Shown: positions 9,004-19,559, counted from the first letter of the stretch. The stretch is 64,000 nt of DNA from Mucilaginibacter sp. PAMB04168 (GCF_039634365.2 NZ_CP155079.2:310001-374000), one strand, 5' to 3'. The notes: a model not told the origin generated them from the letters alone. Program-made: numbers and translations.

Positions 9004-11067
9004 ATGAAACTGACAGAATATATCAAAAAGTTAACAGTTGGCCGCAAGCTGCCGGCTACGCTGGGTTTAGTTATCACCATTAATTTGGGGGGTCTGAACC
9101 AATTACATGCGCAAACTATCTGGATTGACCAACTCGATTTAAGTACTGCTACGCAGGGATATGGAGTACCTAAAAAAAACAAGACTGTTGACGGTAAAAC
9201 GCTAACCATTGCCGGAAAGACCTACGAACGCGGGTTTGGCACACATGCAGAGAGTTCCTTATTTATTCAGCTCAATGGAAAGGCATTGAGGTTTACGGCA
9301 CAAGTGGGTATGGATGATGAAGTTAAAGGTCAACAGCCGGCATCTGAGTTTATGGTATACGGCGATGGTAAAAGGCTTTGGGCTAGTGGGATAATGCATT
9401 TAGGCGATACTGCCAAGTCGTGCGCTGTATCGCTCGCCGGCGTTCAAAAGATGGAATTGGTTGTCACCGATGGCGGAAATGGTAATTACTACGATCATGC
9501 CGACTGGGTAAATGCCCGGCTTGAAGGTGCTGAAGGCGCCAGCTTTGTAACAATCAGCCCCGTTGCAAGAGAACCTTATATACTAACACCACCACCTCCT
9601 GCTACGCCAAGAATTAATGGGGCCCGCGTTTTCGGTGTTCGTCCCGGTTCCCCGTTTCAGTTTATGGTTCCTGCCAGTGGAGACCGGCCCATGTATTTTA
9701 CAGCCAGTGGTTTACCCAAAGGGCTAAAGATAGATCGGAAGACAGGTATTATGACCGGCCGCCTCTCCCGGCCCGGTACGTACCAGGTTACGTTGGTTGC
9801 CAGCAATGGCAGGGGTAAGGATGAAAAAAAGCTGCGTATTGTTTGCGGTGATCATGTTGCACTAACACCCCCTATGGGTTGGAATAGCTGGAATTGCTTT
9901 GCCGGAGAGGTGTCGGCCGAAAAGGTAAAACGGGCAGCAGCAGCTATGGTGAGCAGTGGCCTGATCAATCATGGATGGACTTACATCAATGTAGATGATT
10001 TTTGGCAGAACCACCGTGATTCTAAAGACCAAATGTTACGTGGTAAGCTGCGTGATGAAGCCGGAAATATCCAGCCTAACGCCAGGTTTGGTGACATGAA
10101 AGCGCTGGCTGATCATATTCATGGGCTGGGGTTAAAAGTTGGTTTGTACTCCAGCCCTGGTCCATGGACTTGCGGAGGATGCGCCGGCAGTTACGGTTAT
10201 GAAAAACAGGATGCACAGAGTTACGCCAGGTGGGGGTTCGATTACCTGAAATACGACTGGTGCAGCTACGGAGGAGTGATTGACGGAATGCCAGACAACG
10301 ACGCTTACAAAATATCATCGCTGTCATATAAAGGCGGCAACAATCTATCCACAGCCATCAAGCCTTTTGATCTGATGGGTAAATATTTGCGCGAACAGCC
10401 GCGCGACATTGTCTTTAGCTTATGCCAGTACGGTATGTCTGATGTTTGGAAGTGGGGGGATTCGGTAGGTGGAACCGCTTGGCGCACAACCAATGATATA
10501 ACGGATACCTGGGTAAGCGTCAGGAATATTGCACTGGCTCAGGATAAGGCAGCCGCATGGGCAAAACCAGGCAATTGGAACGACCCCGACATGTTGGTTA
10601 TCGGCACAGTAGGATGGGGCAATCCGCATCCAAGTAAGCTCAGGCCCGACGAACAATACCTCCACTTTAGTCTTTGGAGTTTGTTTGCCGCCCCGCTTTT
10701 AATTGGCTGCGACATGGAAAAATTAGATGCCTTTACGCTTAGCTTACTCACCAATGACGAAGTAATTGCCGTTAATCAGGATCCATTGGGAAAGCAAGCC
10801 ACCTGTGTTCAAACCATAGGCGATCTGCGTATTTACGTTAAACAATTAGAGGATGGCAGTAAGGCCGTAGGCTTTTGTAACTTCGGTTTGCAGGAGATTA
10901 ATATTAAATATCACGACTTCGATAAGCTCGGGGTTACCGGCCGTCAACAGGTCCGTGATCTGTGGCGGCAAAAAAACATTCAATCTGTAGTTACCGGTAA
11001 GGATCAGCTTGAAATTAAGGTTCCTGTTCATGGAGTGCTTTTATACCGATTCAACCAGCTGTTTTAA
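9004..11067 (+). CDS. GH27 alpha-galactosidase with N-terminal NPCBM and Ig-like domains
   Basis: Secreted retaining alpha-galactosidase (or beta-L-arabinopyranosidase), 687 residues from the ATG at 9004. That start precedes a signal-like segment (ending LHAQ, residue 37) and avoids the 77-bp overlap with the upstream gene that the in-frame ATG at 8875 would require. Domains: NPCBM-type carbohydrate-binding domain (about 38-175; YERGFGTHAESSL), a putative Ig fold (about 205-280; GLPKGLKIDRKTGIMTG), then the GH27 barrel from LTPPMGWNSWN. Nucleophile Asp418 lies in YLKYDWC and acid/base Asp498 in WRTTNDI. In this locus it should remove galactose (or arabinopyranose) side groups that block xylan attack. 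The 52-bp gap to the upstream GH43 suggests one transcript. Confidence 0.92.
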   Translation: MKLTEYIKKLTVGRKLPATLGLVITINLGGLNQLHAQTIWIDQLDLSTATQGYGVPKKNKTVDGKTLTIAGKTYERGFGTHAESSLFIQLNGKALRFTAQVGMDDEVKGQQPASEFMVYGDGKRLWASGIMHLGDTAKSCAVSLAGVQKMELVVTDGGNGNYYDHADWVNARLEGAEGASFVTISPVAREPYILTPPPPATPRINGARVFGVRPGSPFQFMVPASGDRPMYFTASGLPKGLKIDRKTGIMTGRLSRPGTYQVTLVASNGRGKDEKKLRIVCGDHVALTPPMGWNSWNCFAGEVSAEKVKRAAAAMVSSGLINHGWTYINVDDFWQNHRDSKDQMLRGKLRDEAGNIQPNARFGDMKALADHIHGLGLKVGLYSSPGPWTCGGCAGSYGYEKQDAQSYARWGFDYLKYDWCSYGGVIDGMPDNDAYKISSLSYKGGNNLSTAIKPFDLMGKYLREQPRDIVFSLCQYGMSDVWKWGDSVGGTAWRTTNDITDTWVSVRNIALAQDKAAAWAKPGNWNDPDMLVIGTVGWGNPHPSKLRPDEQYLHFSLWSLFAAPLLIGCDMEKLDAFTLSLLTNDEVIAVNQDPLGKQATCVQTIGDLRIYVKQLEDGSKAVGFCNFGLQEINIKYHDFDKLGVTGRQQVRDLWRQKNIQSVVTGKDQLEIKVPVHGVLLYRFNQLF

Positions 11068-11115
11068 AGGATTGACAGCGCTGTATATAATTCATAAGAA
11101 GGGAATAATGCAATT

Positions 11116-13521
11116 ATGAAAAGAAACATTTATTTGATGCTTTTGGGCGTTTTGGCGTTCAGCAATAGTTTCGGCCAAACGGTAGAGAAAACGCGCTTGG
11201 GCGCACGGGTAAAGGTGAACAATACTTGGGTTGAAATACAGTTTTACACCCCATCAATCGTCAGAATCATTAAAAGCCCCGAAGGTGAGAAGGTAAATAA
11301 AGCAAGTTTATCTGTAATCAAAAGCCCGCAGCAGCAAGCACTTAAGTTTAACCAGAGTGCAAAAATGCTTTCGGTTAAAAGCGCACAGCTCCATGTAACG
11401 TTGGATATTGCAACCGGTCAGTTAACTTTTTCAAAAACGGCAGGCAATGTGTTGCTGCAGGAAAAGCCTTCCGGAAGTTCTTTTACCACATTCAACGATG
11501 CCGGTATATCAACTTACTCGGTTTCTCAGTCATTTCAGTTAGACAAAGATGAGTCAATTTACGGATTAGGGCAGCAGCAACAGGGTAAAATGGTACAGCG
11601 CAACCTGAAACTGAATATGGTACAGGGCAACACAGACGATTATATTCCCTTCTTCCAGTCGTTGAAAGGGTATGGGCTTTTTTGGGATAATTACTCGCCC
11701 ACCGTTTTTCAGGATACTCCTGAGAGCACTTCTTTTAAATCTGATGTTGGTGATTGCATTGATTACTACTTTATGTATGGTGGCAACGCCGATGGTGTTA
11801 TTGCCGGCATCCGCAATTTAACTGGTCAGGCGCTCATGTTTCCGCTGTGGACTTTTGGCTTTTGGCAAAGTAAGGAGCGATATAAAAGCCAGGATGAAGT
11901 GCTTGACGTGGTTAAAAAGTACCGGCAATTAGGAGTACCCCTTGATGGCATTATACAAGACTGGCAGTATTGGGGTAATAATTATTTGTGGAACGCAATG
12001 GAGTTTTTAAATGTTGAGTTTAATAACCCTCAAAAAATGGTGAACGAGGTTCATCGCATGAACGCACACATGATTATTTCTATCTGGAGCTCTTTTGGTC
12101 CACAAACAAAGCCTTATCATGATCTGGATAAAATGGGCGCTCTTTTTAACTTTTCGACCTGGCCGCAGTCTGGTGCCGAAAAGTGGCCCCCCAATCTAGA
12201 CTATCCTTCGGGCGTTAGGGTTTATGATGCATACAATCCAAAAGCTCGTGACGTTTACTGGAGCTATTTAAACAAAGGGATATTTTCGCTGGGTATGGAT
12301 GGGTGGTGGATGGACTCCACAGAGCCGGATCACTTGGATTTTAAACCACATGACCTGGACAGCAAAACTTATTTAGGATCGTTCAGAAAAGTGCGGAATG
12401 CCTATCCCTTAATGACTGTTGGCGGTGTTTCTGAACACCAGCGTGCTGAGAGCTCTAAAAAGCGAGTGTTTATTCTTACGCGCTCAGCCTTTGCCGGGCA
12501 GCAACGTTACGGCGCCAATACCTGGTCTGGCGATGTTACTGCTTCCTGGCAGGCATTAAAAAATCAAATTTCGGCCGGATTGAACTTTTCCCTGTGCGGT
12601 ATCCCTTACTGGAACTCCGACATTGGTGGCTTCTTCCTTTCACGCTTTCGCCAACGGCTAAACGATCCGGAGTACCGGGAGCTTTATGTGAGGTGGCTCG
12701 AGTTTGGAGCGTTCTGCCCGATGATGCGCTCACACGGCGCGGATGCACCACGCGAGATCTATCAATTTGGTAAAAAAGGAGATGAGGCATACGATGCCAT
12801 CGAAAAGTACATTAACCTGCGCTACCGCCTGCTGCCTTATATATATTCTGCCTCTTGGGATGTAACCTCGCGCCAGTCTAGCATGATGCGGGCACTGATG
12901 ATGGATTTTGCAGCAGATAAAAAAGCCATAGATATTAATGATGAGTTTATGTTTGGTAAATCTTTGTTGGTGGCACCGGTTACCGAAGCCATGTTTGTAA
13001 AACCTGCTGTAAACGGTCGGGACAGTTTGCGTAAGGATGATTTTACCACTGTTAAAGCCAAGCAGGTATATCTGCCTGCAAATGTGTCTTGGTACGACTT
13101 CTGGACGGGCGAAAAACTGGTTGGCGGCACACGTATCAGTAAGCCGGTAGCGCTGGATGTAATGCCCTTATATGTAAAGGCGGGAAGTATCTTACCACTC
13201 GGCCCCAAAGTGCAATACGCTGAAGAAAAAAGGTGGGATAATTTAGAGATGTTAATTTACCCGGGTGCCGACGGCAACTTTACGCTTTATGAGGATGAGA
13301 ATGACAACTACCATTATGAAGAAGGAAAGTATTCAGAAATTAAGTTTCATTGGGACGATAAGAGGCATCAACTTTTAATTGCTGACCGGAAAGGCTCGTT
13401 TACCAACATGCTTGATAAGCGAAACTTTAAAATACGTGTTGCGCCGGCAATGGCCGATGGCTCTGCCAACAAAGAGCGAGTTGTAAGTTACAGCGGTAAA
13501 GCGCAGGTAGTAAAATTATAG
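11116..13521 (+). CDS. GH31 alpha-xylosidase-type enzyme (no PA14)
   Basis: Secreted 801-residue GH31 enzyme with a signal peptide (ending SFGQ), N-terminal beta-sandwich and a barrel starting near FPLWTFGFWQSKERY (residues 242-256). That segment, together with QDWQYWG, is typical of alpha-xylosidases. Nucleophile Asp400 is in GWWMDSTEPD and acid/base Asp473 in TWSGDV. It should cleave terminal alpha-xylose from decorated hemicellulose (xyloglucan or complex cereal xylan) with retention. It starts 48 bp after the GH27 gene and ends 13 bp before a GH43 gene, so co-transcription is very likely. Its paralogue at 16950-19559 differs by a PA14 insert. An alpha-glucosidase role is less likely but not ruled out. 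Confidence 0.92.
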   Translation: MKRNIYLMLLGVLAFSNSFGQTVEKTRLGARVKVNNTWVEIQFYTPSIVRIIKSPEGEKVNKASLSVIKSPQQQALKFNQSAKMLSVKSAQLHVTLDIATGQLTFSKTAGNVLLQEKPSGSSFTTFNDAGISTYSVSQSFQLDKDESIYGLGQQQQGKMVQRNLKLNMVQGNTDDYIPFFQSLKGYGLFWDNYSPTVFQDTPESTSFKSDVGDCIDYYFMYGGNADGVIAGIRNLTGQALMFPLWTFGFWQSKERYKSQDEVLDVVKKYRQLGVPLDGIIQDWQYWGNNYLWNAMEFLNVEFNNPQKMVNEVHRMNAHMIISIWSSFGPQTKPYHDLDKMGALFNFSTWPQSGAEKWPPNLDYPSGVRVYDAYNPKARDVYWSYLNKGIFSLGMDGWWMDSTEPDHLDFKPHDLDSKTYLGSFRKVRNAYPLMTVGGVSEHQRAESSKKRVFILTRSAFAGQQRYGANTWSGDVTASWQALKNQISAGLNFSLCGIPYWNSDIGGFFLSRFRQRLNDPEYRELYVRWLEFGAFCPMMRSHGADAPREIYQFGKKGDEAYDAIEKYINLRYRLLPYIYSASWDVTSRQSSMMRALMMDFAADKKAIDINDEFMFGKSLLVAPVTEAMFVKPAVNGRDSLRKDDFTTVKAKQVYLPANVSWYDFWTGEKLVGGTRISKPVALDVMPLYVKAGSILPLGPKVQYAEEKRWDNLEMLIYPGADGNFTLYEDENDNYHYEEGKYSEIKFHWDDKRHQLLIADRKGSFTNMLDKRNFKIRVAPAMADGSANKERVVSYSGKAQVVKL

Positions 13522-13534
13522 TTAAGCCATAATA

Positions 13535-14908
13535 ATGAAGGTATTACATTTCAAATTATTACTGCCCGCTTTAATTTTAGGATTAGTAGGTAAGGCGCAA
13601 AACCCAGTTATACAAACTAAGTATACGGCTGATCCTGCACCGATGGTCTATCACGACACTGTGTATCTTTATACCAGCCATGATGAGGATGACGCCCCTC
13701 CGGGCCAGGGTAAATTTTTAATGCGCAATTGGTTGTGCTATACATCTACTGATATGGTTAACTGGACCGACCAGGGTGAAGTTGCCTCTCTCAAAAATTT
13801 TAAATGGGCCGATAAGGCTTTAACTGGTTGGGGTGGGTTTGATAATGGTGCATGGGCTCCGCAAACTGTTGAGCGTAACGGTAAATTTTACATGTACTGC
13901 CCGGTACAGGGAAGGGGTATTGGCGTGCTGGTATCCAATAGCCCTTTAGGTCCTTTTAAAGACCCTATAGGTGGTCCTTTAATTGGGGGGAAATTTGATA
14001 GTATTGATCCTACAGTTCTTATTGATGATGATGGCCAGGCTTATCTATACTGGGGAAATCCCAACCTGTGGTATGTAAAACTTAACCAGGATATGATTTC
14101 CTTAGCAGGTGAGATCATAAAAGACAGTTCTGTTGCAAAACGGACTGGCCAGCCTGACCCTTTCCATTATCAGGAAGGACCGTGGGCATACAAGCTTAAT
14201 GGCTCTTATTATATGGCCTATGCCTCTACTTGTTGTCCGGAGGGTATTGGTTATGCTATGAGTAAAAGCGCCACCGGCCCATGGGAGTTCAAGGGCTATA
14301 TCATGAAGCCCGATAAGAGGTCAACGGGCAATCATCCTGGCATTATTGCGTACAAAGGCAAATCTTACGTTTTTGGTTTTAATTACCGTTTAAACTTTAT
14401 GCAAACCACTCAGCATCACGAGAGGCGCTCGGTTTGCGTGGCTGAGTTGAAGTATAACCCCGACGGTACTATTATTGAATTGCCATGGTGGCAAGAGGAA
14501 GGTGTAGCACAAATTGGCACTTTAAATCCTTTTGTACGAAACGAGGCCGAAACCATTGCCTGGGAAAAGGGTGTAGGAACAGAACGCGACAGCTTGGCAG
14601 GAATGTTTGTGACCGGTATAGACAGCAACGACTATATTCAGGTTCGTGGTGTAAACTTTACCAGGAGCGCAAAATCATTTAACGCGAGCGTTTCTTCTGC
14701 TTATACCGGCGGCACTATTGAGATCCGTTTAGATAGTCTTGAAGGAAAGCCAATAGGAACTTGTGTTATCAAGGGTAACGGCAGTTCAAATAAATGGCTT
14801 ACTAAATCTTGTAAAATTACCGCTGCTAAAGGTGTACACGATCTCTATTTCGTTTTTAAAGGCGGCGGCAAACAGTTGTTTAATTTAAACTGGTGGAAGT
14901 TTAATTAA
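13535..14908 (+). CDS. GH43-CBM6 arabinofuranosidase/xylosidase
   Basis: Secreted 457-residue enzyme: signal peptide (ending GKAQ), GH43 propeller (about 22-330) and CBM6 (from NEAETIAWEKG). Catalytic residues are Asp33 (YTADPAP), Asp158 (SIDPTVLIDDDGQ) and Glu214 (YQEGPWAY). This is the standard architecture of arabinoxylan arabinofuranohydrolases and beta-xylosidases in Bacteroidota. The CBM6 ends with NLNWWKFN, closely matching the CBM6 of the 7182-8951 and 31675-33090 enzymes, so these three are paralogues. It starts 13 bp after the GH31 stop codon. Confidence 0.92.
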   Translation: MKVLHFKLLLPALILGLVGKAQNPVIQTKYTADPAPMVYHDTVYLYTSHDEDDAPPGQGKFLMRNWLCYTSTDMVNWTDQGEVASLKNFKWADKALTGWGGFDNGAWAPQTVERNGKFYMYCPVQGRGIGVLVSNSPLGPFKDPIGGPLIGGKFDSIDPTVLIDDDGQAYLYWGNPNLWYVKLNQDMISLAGEIIKDSSVAKRTGQPDPFHYQEGPWAYKLNGSYYMAYASTCCPEGIGYAMSKSATGPWEFKGYIMKPDKRSTGNHPGIIAYKGKSYVFGFNYRLNFMQTTQHHERRSVCVAELKYNPDGTIIELPWWQEEGVAQIGTLNPFVRNEAETIAWEKGVGTERDSLAGMFVTGIDSNDYIQVRGVNFTRSAKSFNASVSSAYTGGTIEIRLDSLEGKPIGTCVIKGNGSSNKWLTKSCKITAAKGVHDLYFVFKGGGKQLFNLNWWKFN

Positions 14909-14996
14909 ATGCAATAAGAGCCGGTAATAGTGCGCTCCATTTACATCAATTATCAACGCCACATCTCCCTTGCAACTTGTTTTTAAATAATATTAC

Positions 14997-16940
14997 ATGA
15001 AGTTTGTTACTCAGGTTATCCGACTAAGTATTTTGCTGATAATGAGCCACGCATTGGTGCAGGCGCAGGTTTTAAACGCAAGTTCGCCTAATCGTAAAAT
15101 AAATGTACGGCTACTTCAACGGGCAGGTAAAAGTACTAATGAGTTGTACTTGCAGGTTATTTATAAATCCGGTAAGCAGGAAGTAGAGGCTATTCCTGAA
15201 ATAGCGTTAGGGCTCACAAGGAGCGATCAAGACTTTTCAAAAAGCCTTAAAATTCTTCATATAAGCAAGCCTAAACTGATTAAGGAAAAATATGCTGCTT
15301 TACACGGCAAGAAGTCTGTTTGCGAAAATTCAGCATACGAGATTAAAGTGAGCCTCGAAAACTCATCTAAGTCGAAAATTAATGTCATAGTCAGGGCTTA
15401 TAATGATGGGGTAGCTTTCCGTTATGAATTTCCGGGCAAACAGGGCACCTTTCAAATTTTGGATGAACAGACAACTTATACCATACCCCGCGAGACCAAG
15501 CGGTGGATGGAAAAATGGAATCCGGCTAACGAAGGCCTGTATACTGCCATGAGTGCTGAAAAAGTACAAAAACAGGAATGGAGCTATCCGGCACTTTTTC
15601 AAACTAAAGATACTAACTGCTGGTTTTTGCTGCACGAAGCGGACCTGGACGACAGCTATTGCGGTACAAAATTAAATAATTTGCAGGATAGCGACCGCTA
15701 TAAATTAAGCTTCCCAAACCCGCGGGACGGCAGGGGGCAGGGGGCCTCTAATCCAACTATCACGCTCCCCTGGGTATCGCCTTGGCGGGTAGTTTTGATG
15801 GGTGCCCTGCCAGATGTGGTAGCATCCACATTAGTTGATGATGTATCGGCACCATCCATAGTAAAAGAAACCGGCTGGATAAAGCCCGGCCTGGTATCCT
15901 GGAACTATTGGTCAAGCAATCACGGAACCAAAGATTTTAAAACCGTTAAAGCATTTGCTGACCTTGCCGCTGAAATGAACTGGCCGTATACCCTGCTAGA
16001 TTGGGAATGGGATGCCATGACCAATGGCGGCAATGTGGAAGACGCCGCAAAATACATACTGTCTAAAGGAGTTAAGCCACTAATTTGGTATAACTCAGGA
16101 GGAAACCACACGTGGGTGGCTGCCACCCCTAAAGACCGTATGCTTACACACGAGAATCGGAAAGTTGAATTTGCCAAGCTCAAAAAGATGGGTTTTGCAG
16201 GTGTGAAGATTGATTTTTTTGAAAGCGAAAAGCAGGATATGATCCGGTACTACCTGGATATTTTGAAAGATGCCGCCGCTTACCAGATGATGGTTTATTT
16301 TCATGGTTGTCTGGTACCACGGGGTTGGTCAAGAACCTATCCGCATTTAATGACATATGAAGCAGTAAGAGGTGCAGAATGGTATAACAATGGCCCCGAG
16401 TTTACCATGACCGCCCCTGAGCATAACACCATACTGCCTTTTACACGGAATGTGGTTGGACCTATGGATTATACTCCGGTCACGTTTACCAATTCTCAGT
16501 TTCCGCATACTACCTCTTATGGGCATGAGTTAGCACTTTCTGTAGTGTTTGAATCCGGATTTCAGCACCTGGCCGATCGCCCAGACGGATACCATGATTT
16601 GCCCGATGCTGCTAAGACATTTCTTAAAAAAGTTCCCAACGCCTGGGATGAAACCCGGCTAATTGACGGCTATCCGGGTAAGTATGTAATAATTGCCCGC
16701 CGTAAAGGTACTGCCTGGTATGTGGGTGCAATTAATGCAGAGAACAGAGAAATGAATCAGACGGTTCACTTGCCGTTTTTGCAAAGTGAATCCAACTATT
16801 CTTGCACTTTAATAACCGATGGGGAACACGATAAGAGTTTTAAAACGCAGTTTTCGAAGGTAAATCATTCCAGTACTCTTGCGGTTAAAATCCTCCGTCG
16901 CGGAGGTTTTGTTGCAGTTTTTACACCGGATAGTAATTGA
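14997..16940 (+). CDS. GH97 alpha-glycosidase, second copy
   Basis: Secreted 647-residue GH97 enzyme with a signal peptide ending VQAQ. It shares the family blocks FRYEFPG, PWVSPWR, LVSWNYW, VKIDFFESEKQ and LIDGYPGKYVIIARR with the copy at 2265-4211. Asp406 in VKIDFF is the candidate nucleophile of a retaining alpha-galactosidase-like member. The substrate-facing loops after PLIWYNSGGNHTW differ strongly from the first copy, so the two probably act on different linkages. It is followed after 9 bp by a GH31 gene, pairing an alpha-galactosidase-like and an alpha-xylosidase-like enzyme. Confidence 0.92.
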   Translation: MKFVTQVIRLSILLIMSHALVQAQVLNASSPNRKINVRLLQRAGKSTNELYLQVIYKSGKQEVEAIPEIALGLTRSDQDFSKSLKILHISKPKLIKEKYAALHGKKSVCENSAYEIKVSLENSSKSKINVIVRAYNDGVAFRYEFPGKQGTFQILDEQTTYTIPRETKRWMEKWNPANEGLYTAMSAEKVQKQEWSYPALFQTKDTNCWFLLHEADLDDSYCGTKLNNLQDSDRYKLSFPNPRDGRGQGASNPTITLPWVSPWRVVLMGALPDVVASTLVDDVSAPSIVKETGWIKPGLVSWNYWSSNHGTKDFKTVKAFADLAAEMNWPYTLLDWEWDAMTNGGNVEDAAKYILSKGVKPLIWYNSGGNHTWVAATPKDRMLTHENRKVEFAKLKKMGFAGVKIDFFESEKQDMIRYYLDILKDAAAYQMMVYFHGCLVPRGWSRTYPHLMTYEAVRGAEWYNNGPEFTMTAPEHNTILPFTRNVVGPMDYTPVTFTNSQFPHTTSYGHELALSVVFESGFQHLADRPDGYHDLPDAAKTFLKKVPNAWDETRLIDGYPGKYVIIARRKGTAWYVGAINAENREMNQTVHLPFLQSESNYSCTLITDGEHDKSFKTQFSKVNHSSTLAVKILRRGGFVAVFTPDSN

Positions 16941-16949
16941 AATCAGATA

Positions 16950-19559
16950 ATGAAAGCTATTTCCATTTTTTTGATCATCCTGCTGCCTGCCCTTGTATTT
17001 GCCCAAGGCTATAAAAGGCATATGGTACAGGCCGACCGGGTTTCGATTGAACTTTCAAAAGGTGTGTTGGAGCTTATTCCGTTATCAGAAAAAGCCATTC
17101 GCGTGCAATGGCATAAGAACGGCATCAGGGAAGCGCAAGAAATTATTTTAATCAATAAGATTCCGGTGCCAAAATTCATGGTCACATCAACCTTAGGCCA
17201 GTTAAAAGTTAGTACCCGTTCGCTTCAGGTTGTTTTTTCAAAAAATAATGGGGCGCTTACCTTTGCTGACAGTAATGGAAAAGCTTTTTTGCAGGAAAAA
17301 GCAGGCAGCCGAACACTTAGGGCTGATAGCGTATCGGGCGAAGATTGCTTTGTGGCCGAACAGAGTTTCCTTTCCACCAACGGTGAAGCTTTATTTGGAC
17401 TCGGGCAATTTCAAGACGGCAATTTTAATCTCCGCAATGTGAGCCGTAAACTTACTCAGGTAAACACCCAAATAGCAATACCTTTTTTGTATTCGAGTAA
17501 AAACTACGGAATTCTTTGGCACCAGTACGGTTTAACGTATTTCAATCCGGCAGACAGTGCAGTTGCTCTCGTTGCAAGTAATACTATAGCCACTGGGAAA
17601 AAAGCAGATGCAGAAGTGACCACAACGGCCGGTACTCAACGTGTGTCGCAACAACAAGCCGTTTACCGTGGGGAATTTAAGATTGGCCGCAACGGTAACT
17701 ATTTATTTCTGTTAGATTTAGGGGATATGGATAACCGACACTTGGTTGTTATTGATGGCGTAGCACAAATTGATCAGTCCAATTTATGGCTTCCGCCCTC
17801 AGCTGGTAAGCTTATGTACCTGAATGCTGGGGTACATACCGTTCAAATCGTCTGCAAAGCAACCAATAAACCTAAGTTGACATGGAAGCCGGCTGATAAC
17901 CTGACCACTTTCCGTTCGCCTAATGCCAAAGCGCTGGACTATGTGATTTTTCGAGGTAATAATGCAGATGAAGTGATCGGAAACTACCGTAAGCTATCAG
18001 GCGAAGTGCCAATGCTTCCGTTATGGGCCTACGGCTTTTGGCAATGTCGTGAGCGGTATACATCCGGCAATCATTTGGTGGAAACTATAATAGAATTCAG
18101 AAAAAGGAATTTGCCTGTAGATGTAATTGTTCAGGACTGGCAGTACTGGGGCAAGTATGGCTGGGGAGTACCGAAATTTGATGAAGCGAATTACCCCGAC
18201 CCTAAAGGTTTCATTGAGCATTTACATGATTTGAACGCACATTTTTCTGTGTCTGTTTGGGAAAACTTAGATAAGCGGTCTGATGTGGCCAAACCTTATA
18301 TTGTGAAAAACCTGTACATTCCGAATAGCCCTTGGATAGACATCTTTAATCCGGAGACGCAAAAGGTACACTGGAATGCACTTGATACCAACTTGTTTGC
18401 CAACGGCGTGGACTCGTGGTGGATGGATGCGACCGAGCCTGAAAATGATGCGCTCACAGGTAAGCAAACTTATTTAGGGCCGGGTAATTTTTACCGGCTA
18501 ACTTATCCTCTTTTTGTAAGTAAAGCCGTTTATGAAGGGCAGCGCCGTTCAGACCCTCAAAAACGGGTAGCTATTCTTACCCGCTCTGCCTTTGCTGGTC
18601 AGCAGCGCTATGGCACCATCAACTGGTCTGGCGATATCGGTTGGAGCTGGGATACCTACAAACGCCAGATTGTGGCCGGGCTAAATTACAACATGACGGG
18701 CATGCCTTACTGGACAACCGATATTGGCGGTTTTTTTAGACCGGGACGCTCGCAGTACACCGATCCGCAATATCATGATCTGCTTACACGCTGGTTTCAG
18801 TGGGGCACTTTCAACCCTATTTTTAGGGTACACGGATACCAGTCTGAAACAGAACCCTGGAAATATGGTGAAGCCGTTGAAAAAAACATGAAAAAGATGC
18901 TCGTTCTGCGTTACCAGTTGTTGCCTTACATCTACTCGTCTGCCTGGCAGGTATCTGCAAATGGTTCTACGCTCATGCGTCCCCTGGTAATGGATTTTGC
19001 AACCGATCAAAAGGCTGTTGAACGGCGATACGAATACCTGTTTGGCAAGTCAATGTTGGTTGCTCCGGTAACCGAAGCCGGTATTAAGGAGTTAGAAGTG
19101 TATCTGCCCCAATCTACTATTTGGTATGACTGGTGGAGCGAGAAGCAGTATAATGGCGGGCAAGTCATCAAAACCGATGCTCCGCAGGATAAAATACCTG
19201 TATTTATAAAAGCAGGTGCCATCATTCCGGTAGGTCCGCCTATGCAATATACCAAAGAAAAGACTGCGGATACGCTGGAGATCCGCATTTACAGCGGTGC
19301 GAACGGTACGTTTGAATTATATGAGGATGAGGGCGACAACTATAACTATGAAAAAGGGAAATTTAACCTAATTCCATTTAGCTGGAACAACACCACAAAA
19401 ATCCTGACTATAGGTCCATCAGCCGGAAAGCCTTTCCCCGGAAAGTTGAAGGCCAGAATTTTTAACATTGTGTTGATAAATGGCAAAAGCAAGGCAGATG
19501 CGCATAATAGCAAGCAATTGCGCTATAATGGTGTACGGCTAACAACTAAAGTAGAGTAA
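16950..19559 (+). CDS. GH31 alpha-xylosidase with PA14 insert
   Basis: Secreted 869-residue GH31 enzyme; signal peptide ends at LVFAQ. A PA14 domain (about residues 225-315; YRGEFKIGRNGNYLFLLD) is inserted in the N-terminal sandwich, as in the characterised xyloglucan alpha-xylosidase Xyl31A of Cellvibrio japonicus, where PA14 lengthens the active-site pocket and favours longer oligosaccharides. Nucleophile is Asp493 (SWWMDATEPE), acid/base Asp562 (NWSGDIG). It is the last gene of the plus-strand enzyme operon, before the strong terminator at 19665-19703. Function by analogy: alpha-xylose removal from larger oligosaccharides, complementing the PA14-free GH31 at 11116. Confidence 0.93.
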   Translation: MKAISIFLIILLPALVFAQGYKRHMVQADRVSIELSKGVLELIPLSEKAIRVQWHKNGIREAQEIILINKIPVPKFMVTSTLGQLKVSTRSLQVVFSKNNGALTFADSNGKAFLQEKAGSRTLRADSVSGEDCFVAEQSFLSTNGEALFGLGQFQDGNFNLRNVSRKLTQVNTQIAIPFLYSSKNYGILWHQYGLTYFNPADSAVALVASNTIATGKKADAEVTTTAGTQRVSQQQAVYRGEFKIGRNGNYLFLLDLGDMDNRHLVVIDGVAQIDQSNLWLPPSAGKLMYLNAGVHTVQIVCKATNKPKLTWKPADNLTTFRSPNAKALDYVIFRGNNADEVIGNYRKLSGEVPMLPLWAYGFWQCRERYTSGNHLVETIIEFRKRNLPVDVIVQDWQYWGKYGWGVPKFDEANYPDPKGFIEHLHDLNAHFSVSVWENLDKRSDVAKPYIVKNLYIPNSPWIDIFNPETQKVHWNALDTNLFANGVDSWWMDATEPENDALTGKQTYLGPGNFYRLTYPLFVSKAVYEGQRRSDPQKRVAILTRSAFAGQQRYGTINWSGDIGWSWDTYKRQIVAGLNYNMTGMPYWTTDIGGFFRPGRSQYTDPQYHDLLTRWFQWGTFNPIFRVHGYQSETEPWKYGEAVEKNMKKMLVLRYQLLPYIYSSAWQVSANGSTLMRPLVMDFATDQKAVERRYEYLFGKSMLVAPVTEAGIKELEVYLPQSTIWYDWWSEKQYNGGQVIKTDAPQDKIPVFIKAGAIIPVGPPMQYTKEKTADTLEIRIYSGANGTFELYEDEGDNYNYEKGKFNLIPFSWNNTTKILTIGPSAGKPFPGKLKARIFNIVLINGKSKADAHNSKQLRYNGVRLTTKVE

